From JACAEY01 sp049700155 (lineage in GTDB: Bacteria; Nitrospirota; Thermodesulfovibrionia; Thermodesulfovibrionales; SM23-35), in the NCBI GenBank assembly GCA_049700155.1, contig JBNAVX010000081.1, positions 1 to 11,421 of the forward strand: 11,421 nt of DNA. The letters run 5' to 3'. The position numbers and the translations under genes were made by a program. The first letter of the stretch is position 1; each line of letters starts with the position of its first letter. A model generated the notes under the pieces. The model had not been told where the DNA came from. It made no database searches and worked only from the letters and a program-made list of their open reading frames with translations. Of this stretch, positions 7,433 through 11,421 are shown one piece after another.

Positions 7433-7461
7433 TTTATATCATCATTACCATAATTTGTCAA
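7433..7461 (-). promoter_or_regulatory. Porin promoter P2
   Basis: Read leftward: TTGACA (7461-7456), 17-nt spacer, TATAAA (7438-7433), with transcription starting near 7426. It is the second copy of the same module as P1, offset by 49 bp. A third TTGACA lies at about 7482-7477 but has no good -10 box. Confidence 0.68.
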
Positions 7462-7472
7462 GGAGATTCTAT

Positions 7473-7701
7473 TTATGTCAAGGATTAATGTATGTGATTA
7501 AACTTACCAAATATTAAATAATTTTCAAAGAACATAAAAACGACTAATTTGTAAAGCAAGAAATAGGCCAGATTTAAAAAACCCTTGAACCTATGAATCC
7601 TGAACCCCTAACCCTGTTCTCCAACCTTAATTTTGTATTTTTTCTACAACATATGTGTTGAATATATGCATCAAAACTTTCTTATTGTTTATTGAGATAA
7701 A
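7473..7701. other. Non-coding stretch between the porin promoters and the ferredoxin hairpin
   Basis: No gene is seen on either strand. The stretch holds degenerate TGAACC-type repeats (about 7587-7610: TTGAACC, TGAATCC, TGAACCC) and a small hairpin, CAACA-TATG-TGTTG (7647-7660). Neither has an assignable role. Confidence 0.5.
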
Positions 7702-7761
7702 TTAAGGAAAAGGACTGATTTTAAATGGATTTAATTATCTTTGCCCAGTCCTTTTCCTTAA
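7702..7761 (-). terminator. 60-bp element with perfect 16-bp inverted repeats after the ferredoxin gene
   Basis: TTAAGGAAAAGGACTG (7702-7717) and CAGTCCTTTTCCTTAA (7746-7761) are exact inverse copies around a 28-nt AT-rich interior that can itself partly pair. It begins 12 bases past the ferredoxin stop, so the simplest reading is a terminator or 3'-end stabilising hairpin on the - strand, although the U-tract is imperfect (AATTTATCTC). A tiny mobile palindromic element is an alternative. Confidence 0.55.
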
Positions 7762-7773
7762 ATTCTTGACCAA

Positions 7774-7956
7774 TTAGAGGGTAATAGCCTGCACAGGACA
7801 TAAATCTGCAGCCTCCTGACAATTGCAGGTATTGCACTTATCAGGACCTATTACATGTGCTTTACCATCATCTCCTAACTGGAACACTTCAGGACATATC
7901 TCCTGACATGAACCACAACCCTCACAAGCCTCTTCATTCACTACTGGATTTGCCAT
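7774..7956 (-). CDS. Small [4Fe-4S] ferredoxin
   Basis: This is a 60-residue soluble electron carrier. The ATG at 7956-7954 is chosen because AAGGAGGT (7968-7961) sits at ideal distance; an in-frame ATG seven codons earlier would place that site inside the gene. The N-terminal motif is CEGCGSCQEICPEVF (C11, C14, C17, C21), followed by DDGKA and a C-terminal CPVQAI (C53). This is the layout of single-cluster D. gigas/D. africanus-type ferredoxins, where C11, C14, C17 and the last Cys bind the cluster and C21 pairs with a Cys before the last. Here that region is CNTCNCQEAADLCP, giving C41, C44 and C46, two more cysteines than usual. These might support a second cluster or a disulfide. It stands alone, so its redox partners are not shown. 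Confidence 0.92.
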   Translation of the reverse strand: MANPVVNEEACEGCGSCQEICPEVFQLGDDGKAHVIGPDKCNTCNCQEAADLCPVQAITL

Positions 7957-7970
7957 AAACACCTCCTTTC

Positions 7971-7994
7971 GGATCAATGATCCAGGGTTTACCC
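7971..7994. promoter_or_regulatory. Two adjacent palindromes just upstream of the ferredoxin Shine-Dalgarno
   Basis: GGATCA-A-TGATCC (7971-7983) is a perfect inverted repeat two bases from the ferredoxin Shine-Dalgarno. GGG-TTTA-CCC (7985-7994) follows immediately. Their position in the 5' leader suggests an operator or an mRNA structure controlling the ferredoxin. No regulator is identifiable. Confidence 0.4.
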
Positions 7995-8182
7995 CTTTTC
8001 ATTAAAATACTGTCTTTTGAAAAACAGACAGAATTATTTTATTTAGAATAAACTACTATGTAATTCGGTTCAGTTTTTGAGTTAATAAAATAACCAAACT
8101 ATTATATTGAAGTCAATACCCAATTACACTTTGTCATTACCCATTTTAAAGTCAAATAGCACTTTTTTATTTTTAACCATAT

Positions 8183-8211
8183 TGCATTTCAATGGCAATA
8201 TGTTTTATAAA
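8183..8211 (+). promoter_or_regulatory. Promoter of the DUF2934 gene with an overlapping inverted repeat
   Basis: TTGCAT (8183-8188), 17-nt spacer, TATAAA (8206-8211); transcription would start near 8218, just ahead of GGAGG (8219-8223). The inverted repeat CATATTGC (8178-8185) and GCAATATG (8195-8202) covers the -35 box and spacer, a typical repressor position. Confidence 0.5.
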
Positions 8212-8229
8212 TAGAACTGGAGGTGGAAG

Positions 8230-8424
8230 ATGGAACTTTATGAAGAGATAGCAAGGGTTGCATATGAACTTTATGAAAAAAGCGGTTATATTGAAGGTCG
8301 TGACCTTGATAACTGGCTTGAGGCTGAAAGGATTGTGAAGGCACGGCTTGCAGAACAAGAGAAAAAGTCAGAAAAGAAGAGCACTACAAAAGCAAAGAAA
8401 ACAACAAAGAAAAAAACAAAATAG
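8230..8424 (+). CDS. Small DUF2934 protein with a lysine-rich tail
   Basis: This is a 64-residue protein with GGAGG six bases before ATG. Residues about 4-40 (IARVAYELYEKSGYIEGRDLDNWLEAERIV) match the DUF2934 pattern: aromatic AYELYEKSG, then DNWLEAE. The function of that family is unknown; it is helical and soluble. Residues 44-64 are almost entirely Lys, Thr, Ser and Ala (KKSEKKSTTKAKKTTKKKTK), like the tails of histone H1-like or AlgP-like proteins, so contact with nucleic acid is a reasonable inference. It has its own promoter and faces the malic enzyme gene tail to tail, 25 bp apart, with no hairpin between them. Confidence 0.8.
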   Translation: MELYEEIARVAYELYEKSGYIEGRDLDNWLEAERIVKARLAEQEKKSEKKSTTKAKKTTKKKTK

Positions 8425-8449
8425 TTGAATATTTGTTGAGTAATTAGTT

Positions 8450-9853
8450 CTATGAAGCAATCCCTGTTTTTTTAGCTGCTTCTGCGACTGCATGAGCGAC
8501 TGAGGCTACAACTTTTTTATCAAAGATACTCGGGATGATATAGTCTTCTGTCAATTCATCATCCTTTACAGAGTATGCGATAGCATGTGCTGCTGAAAAC
8601 TTAATCTCTTCATTCACACCCTTTGCCCTCACATCAAGGAGACCTCTGAAAATACCGGGAAAGCTTAACATATTATTTATCTGATTCGGGTAATCAGACC
8701 TTCCAGTAGCAAGAACCCTTACAAGTGGCAGTGCTTCTTCAGGTGCAATCTCTGGCTCAGGATTAGCAAGGGCAAACACAACAGGTTCTGCTGACATCCA
8801 TTTAATATCATCTCCTGTTATGATATTTGGGGCTGAAAGTCCTATAAAAACATCTGCTCCTTTCATAACATCTGAGATACTCCCCTTTATATTTCGTGGA
8901 TTGGTCTTCATAGAAATTGATCTTTTATATTGATTCATATTCTGCCTTCTTCCCTTATATATAGCCCCTTCCCTGTCACAGACCACAATATCCCTTATTC
9001 CGTATGTTGATAGCATAAATGCAGTAGCACTCCCTGCTGCACCTGCACCCACTATCACCACCTTAAATTTTTTTATATCCCTTTTTAATAGTCTTGCAAC
9101 ATTAATTAAGGCTGAAAGAACAACTACAGCAGTTCCGTGCTGGTCATCATGGATAACAGGGATATCTAATTCTTCTTGTAATCTTTTTTCAATCTCAAAA
9201 CAACGGGGTGCGGAGATATCTTCAAGGCTTATGCCCCCAAAAGTCGGAGATATATTTTTTACAGTTTTTATCATCTCATTAACATCTTTGGTTTGCAAAG
9301 CAATTGGGAATGCATCAATCCCAGCAAATTCCTTGAAGATCATGGCTTTCCCTTCCATCACAGGCATAGATGCCTCTGGACCTATATCACCAAGACCTAA
9401 TACAGCAGTCCCATCTGTAACTATAGCAACAGAGTTTCCTTTAATCGTATATCTATATGCATGTGTCTTGTTCTCTTGGATATCCAGGCAGACTCTTGCG
9501 ACACCCGGAGTATAGACCTTTGATAGGTCATCTCTATTTCTGAGAGGAATCTTATTATGAATTTCTATCTTCCCTCCCTGATGTGCAAAGAAGGTGCGGT
9601 CCATAACCCTGATTATCTTCACACCCTGTATTTTTCTAACAGACTTTACGATCTCTCTTTCATGTTCTTCATCTCGTGCATTTACCGTTATATCTCTAAC
9701 TATCTTCCCCTTCTCAACCCTTACAATATCTATTGAGCCAAGATCACCCCCTACCTGGCTTATAGCAGTAGCTATCTTTGCAAACATACCTATACGACTT
9801 TCTATTTCTACTCTTAGAGTTATGCTATAGCTTGGGCTTGGAATATGGGTCAT
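8450..9853 (-). CDS. ACT-domain malic enzyme (NAD(P)-dependent)
   Basis: This enzyme decarboxylates malate to pyruvate and CO2, reducing NAD(P), in the cytoplasm. The start is ATG at 9853-9851 with GAGGTA (9866-9861) upstream. Residues about 8-85 are an ACT domain (ITLRVEIESRIGMFAKIATAI), a likely amino-acid or effector sensor fused to many bacterial malic enzymes. The catalytic part has Tyr114 (KVYTPGVA), Lys169 (VMEGKAMIFKEFAGIDAFPI), metal ligands Glu211/Asp212 (LEDISAPRCFEIE) and Asp237 (IHDDQHGTAVV). The cofactor fold has GAGAAG at 269-274 with an acidic residue in VVCDREG (Asp293), suggesting NAD but not proving it, and then ALANPEPEI. Length (467) is normal for the single-domain bacterial type plus ACT. 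No phosphotransacetylase domain is present. It is a lone gene divergent from DUF3842; the T-rich reverse of the DUF2934 lysine tail may help end its transcript. Confidence 0.95.
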   Translation of the reverse strand: MTHIPSPSYSITLRVEIESRIGMFAKIATAISQVGGDLGSIDIVRVEKGKIVRDITVNARDEEHEREIVKSVRKIQGVKIIRVMDRTFFAHQGGKIEIHNKIPLRNRDDLSKVYTPGVARVCLDIQENKTHAYRYTIKGNSVAIVTDGTAVLGLGDIGPEASMPVMEGKAMIFKEFAGIDAFPIALQTKDVNEMIKTVKNISPTFGGISLEDISAPRCFEIEKRLQEELDIPVIHDDQHGTAVVVLSALINVARLLKRDIKKFKVVIVGAGAAGSATAFMLSTYGIRDIVVCDREGAIYKGRRQNMNQYKRSISMKTNPRNIKGSISDVMKGADVFIGLSAPNIITGDDIKWMSAEPVVFALANPEPEIAPEEALPLVRVLATGRSDYPNQINNMLSFPGIFRGLLDVRAKGVNEEIKFSAAHAIAYSVKDDELTEDYIIPSIFDKKVVASVAHAVAEAAKKTGIAS

Positions 9854-9873
9854 GAATTACTACCTCAATGGTG

Positions 9874-9902
9874 ATTATAATTGCTTGTAGGATTTATATC
9901 AA
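9874..9902 (-). promoter_or_regulatory. Malic enzyme promoter
   Basis: Read leftward: TTGATA (9902-9897), 17-nt spacer, TATAAT (9879-9874). The transcript would start near 9867, giving a short leader of about 14 nt that begins at the Shine-Dalgarno GAGGTA (9866-9861). Confidence 0.68.
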
Positions 9903-9950
9903 GAACTCAAAAACAATCACACATTACGAATTACGCACTACGATTTTGGT

Positions 9951-9980
9951 TTGACACACTATGCAAGTTATTTTTATACT
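9951..9980 (+). promoter_or_regulatory. Promoter of the DUF3842-CooT-slp genes
   Basis: TTGACA (9951-9956), 18-nt spacer, TATACT (9975-9980). The predicted start of transcription, about 9986-9988, coincides with the ATG of DUF3842, implying a leaderless mRNA. This also argues against any start codon upstream of 9975. Confidence 0.68.
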
Positions 9981-9985
9981 CAAAT

Positions 9986-10408
9986 ATGCTTAAACTCGTT
10001 GTAGTTGATGGACAGGGTGGGGGAATCGGTAGTCTCATTGTCAAAAGGTTAAGAGATGAATTCGGTGACAGTATAGAGGTCCTTGCCCTCGGGACAAATG
10101 CTACTGCAACATCAGCTATGATGAAATCAAGGGCAGACAAAGGCGCAACAGGTGAAAATGCGATCGTCCTTAATGCAGGCAGGGCTGATATTCTAATCGG
10201 TCCTCTTAGCATAGTGCTTCCTAATGCGATGTTAGGAGAACTTACTCCAAAGATGGCTGAGGCGATTGTGCTCTCAAAGGCTAAAAAATTTCTTCTTCCT
10301 CTCAATCAAGAAGGTGTGAATATCATAGGAGTAAATAAAGAACCTCTCCCGCACTTGATAGAAAAAATTATAGAGGTTGTAAAACAGGAACTCGGAAAGG
10401 GGGATTAA
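9986..10408 (+). CDS. DUF3842 family protein
   Basis: This is a 140-residue cytoplasmic protein. The reading frame is open back to an ATG at 9881, but the family begins at MLKLVVVDGQGGGIG, and a promoter with -10 box at 9975-9980 rules out the longer form. No Shine-Dalgarno precedes 9986, consistent with leaderless translation. Hallmarks are DGQGGGIG (residues 8-15, a nucleotide-binding-like Gly loop), ALGTNATATSAMM, KGATGENAIVLN, ADILIGP and GELTPKMAEAI, all typical of DUF3842. The biochemical role of the family is unknown. The CooT gene follows after 2 bp, so the two are translated from one transcript, which suggests a link to nickel or CO-dehydrogenase metabolism. That link is inference from position only. 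Confidence 0.87.
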   Translation: MLKLVVVDGQGGGIGSLIVKRLRDEFGDSIEVLALGTNATATSAMMKSRADKGATGENAIVLNAGRADILIGPLSIVLPNAMLGELTPKMAEAIVLSKAKKFLLPLNQEGVNIIGVNKEPLPHLIEKIIEVVKQELGKGD

Positions 10409-10410
10409 AA

Positions 10411-10599
10411 ATGTGTGAAGCGAATGCATATATTTACAAAGACGATAAAGAAGAACTTTATCTCGAGAATGTTGATATCTTAAGACCAGAGGGTGGAAAG
10501 ATTTATCTCAGAAACCTGTTTGGTGAACAGAAGGTCTTTGAGGGAGAGATTAAGGAGATATCTCTCCTCAAACACAAAATAATTCTTGAGAAAAAATAA
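10411..10599 (+). CDS. CooT family nickel-binding protein
   Basis: This 62-residue protein has AAGGGGG (10397-10403) seven bases before ATG, overlapping the end of DUF3842. It starts MCEANAYIYKD and has ENVDILRPEGGKIYLRNLFGEQ followed by FEGEIKEISLLKHKIILE, matching the CooT fold (once named RNA_bind_2). The family invariant Cys2 is present. In characterised CooT from CO-oxidising bacteria, a homodimer binds one Ni(II) through Cys2 and aids insertion of nickel into CO dehydrogenase. No CODH gene is visible here, and CooT homologs also occur without one, so the client is open. It lies in the middle of the DUF3842-CooT-Slp row. Confidence 0.85.
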   Translation: MCEANAYIYKDDKEELYLENVDILRPEGGKIYLRNLFGEQKVFEGEIKEISLLKHKIILEKK

Positions 10600-10617
10600 G
10601 CCCAATTAGAAAGCTTA

Positions 10618-11184
10618 ATGCCAAAAAAGATAAAAATATTTTTCTTTGTCATAATCATTTCAGTTCTTGCCTGTGCACCTGTTTTCAGATATGAGATAAT
10701 GCAAAAAGGTATCAGAGACGTTTCTATCTCTGAGATAAGGAACAAGCCAAACATTTATAGGGGAAAGCTATTCATCCTTGGAGGTATGATCGTAAATACA
10801 AAGTTTGTTCAGGAAGGCTCCCAGATTGAGGCGCTTTACATCCCTGTAGACTCAAGAGGCTATTTGAAAAATATAGAACCAGGGGAAAGATTTCTTGCGA
10901 TTCTTCCAAAAGATAGAGGTACGCTTGACCCTCTTATTTATAGAAAGGAAAGAGAGGTAACTATAGCTGGGAAATTTATTGAATTACGTTCAGGGAAAAT
11001 AGATGAGACAGAATATGTCTACCCGGTTTTTGAGATCATTGATATCTATCTATGGAGGGAAAGAAGAGACTACTATTATCCATACTATAGACCTTATTGG
11101 TGGGAGTATCCTTATCCTTACTATTGGTGGGACCCCTGGTGGAGACCATGGGGTCCATACTGGCGACATCCATACTGGTGGTAG
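10618..11184 (+). CDS. Slp family outer-membrane lipoprotein with a Trp/Tyr/Pro-rich tail
   Basis: This 188-residue protein starts 18 bp after CooT with only a weak ribosome site (AGAAAG). Residues 1-18 are a lipoprotein signal with lipobox VLAC, so Cys19 would be lipidated. The next residues (A, P) do not include the Asp inner-membrane retention signal, favouring the outer membrane. Residues about 35-148 match Slp: RGKLFILGGMIVNTKF, then GERFLAILPKDRGTLDPLIY, then REVTIAGKF and EYVYPVFEIIDIYLW. Slp in E. coli is a stress and stationary-phase lipoprotein; its exact role is unclear. The last 40 residues (149-188) are unusual: 10 Trp, 12 Tyr and 8 Pro, as in YYWWDPWWRPWGPYW, an addition to the core family. 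Such tails occur on some Slp homologs and could bind a surface polymer or the membrane interface. Confidence 0.85.
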   Translation: MPKKIKIFFFVIIISVLACAPVFRYEIMQKGIRDVSISEIRNKPNIYRGKLFILGGMIVNTKFVQEGSQIEALYIPVDSRGYLKNIEPGERFLAILPKDRGTLDPLIYRKEREVTIAGKFIELRSGKIDETEYVYPVFEIIDIYLWRERRDYYYPYYRPYWWEYPYPYYWWDPWWRPWGPYWRHPYWW

Positions 11185-11356
11185 ACTGAGAATAGTTTAA
11201 CTTAAAATCTTTAACTAAATTCAATTGTTATCCCACGTAATTTATCCAAAGCATGGTTTCATATTATTTCTTAATTTCTTACCTTATCATTCCGCACTTG
11301 GTTGCCCCTGACTGAAGTTTGTCATCACTCCTTAACATTTGTCTAACCCACTTAAT
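11185..11356. other. Non-coding stretch after the Slp gene
   Basis: No gene is seen on either strand. CCCCTGACTGAAG at about 11305-11317 resembles the CTCCCTGACTTTGG of the hairpin at 11371-11402 and may be a degraded copy of the same element. Confidence 0.4.
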
Positions 11357-11370
11357 TCATAAATTTATGA
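11357..11370. repeat. Perfect 14-bp AT palindrome
   Basis: TCATAAATTTATGA is its own reverse complement and touches the left arm of the following hairpin. Confidence 0.6.
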
Positions 11371-11409
11371 GTGAAGCTCCCTGACTTTGGTCGGGGCTTC
11401 ACTTTCTTT
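11371..11409 (+). terminator. Hairpin terminator (possibly an IS200/IS605-type end)
   Basis: GTGAAGCTCCCTGAC (11371-11385) pairs with GTCGGGGCTTCAC (11390-11402) around a TTTG loop, with a G-T pair and a 2-base bulge, followed by TTTCTTT. It can serve as a rho-independent terminator of the DUF3842-CooT-slp transcript, although it lies about 190 bases past the Slp stop. The CTGACTTTGGTC core also resembles the hairpins found at the right ends of IS200/IS605 elements near tnpB. Confidence 0.6.
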
Positions 11410-11421
11410 GAGGGGCATAGC

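Larger units (their letters stand above)
7381..7472. repeat. Imperfect direct repeat of about 43-44 bp carrying the tandem promoters
   Basis: Copy 1 (7381-7424) and copy 2 (7430-7472) both begin AAATTTATATCAT and end with TTTGTCAAGGA followed by TTCTAT; the middle differs. Each copy contains a full promoter, so the unit looks like a promoter duplication. The inverted-repeat partner of the -35 region is kept only in copy 1. Confidence 0.72.

Noticed and set aside
7381..7472. CRISPR-like repeat array
   Set aside because: There are only two imperfect copies with no regular spacers, and each copy is explained by a promoter.
7957..7977. Longer ferredoxin beginning seven codons earlier
   Set aside because: The ideal Shine-Dalgarno would lie inside the gene, and ferredoxins of this type start just before the first cysteine motif.
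9881..9985. Upstream extension of DUF3842 to an ATG at 9881
   Set aside because: The extra 35 residues do not resemble the family, the extension overlaps the malic enzyme promoter, and the DUF3842 promoter lies downstream of that ATG.

Overview
The window is AT-rich DNA from a Gram-negative anaerobe. Three proteins look like outer-membrane proteins or lipoproteins (a TPR/beta-barrel protein, a porin-like barrel and an Slp lipoprotein). A low-potential ferredoxin, an ACT-domain malic enzyme, a DUF3842 protein and a CooT-type nickel protein suggest anaerobic metabolism. This mix fits Nitrospirota (Thermodesulfovibrio-like) or a deltaproteobacterial relative, but there is no rRNA or marker gene, so taxonomy is a guess. 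A run of 100 N flanked by an exact 55-bp repeat shows that this is a draft, probably metagenomic, assembly.

Layout. 1-76: probable 3' end of an unidentified + strand gene. 226-5067: two co-directional genes. The first is a TTG-started TPR plus C-terminal beta-barrel protein resembling DUF560/Slam. The second is a 1027-residue secreted FecR-domain protein with Ig-like modules and a large unclassified C-terminal region. 5068-5508: mostly non-coding, with a possible decayed exported-protein gene and a strong hairpin terminator. 5509-7041 (-): a porin-like barrel. Its 5' end is repeated across the N gap; I read this as an unmerged contig overlap, so its true upstream region is 7210 onward. That region holds two tandem near-consensus sigma-70 promoters and a leader with a possible 29-codon ORF ending against the porin Shine-Dalgarno. 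7774-7956 (-): ferredoxin, followed by a long perfect inverted repeat. 8230-8424 (+): DUF2934 protein with a lysine-rich tail. 8450-9853 (-): malic enzyme. 9986-11184 (+): DUF3842, CooT and Slp genes in a row. 11185-11421: non-coding, ending in a hairpin terminator that also resembles an IS200/IS605 end.

How the genes may work together. The most distinctive pair is the barrel protein at 226 and the large exported FecR/Ig-like protein at 1984, which could be an outer-membrane translocon and its cargo. The DUF3842-CooT pair suggests a nickel- or CO-related function for DUF3842. The malic enzyme and DUF3842 genes diverge from two back-to-back promoters in 132 bp, and the DUF3842 mRNA appears to be leaderless. 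The porin, ferredoxin and malic enzyme look like single, separately controlled units.
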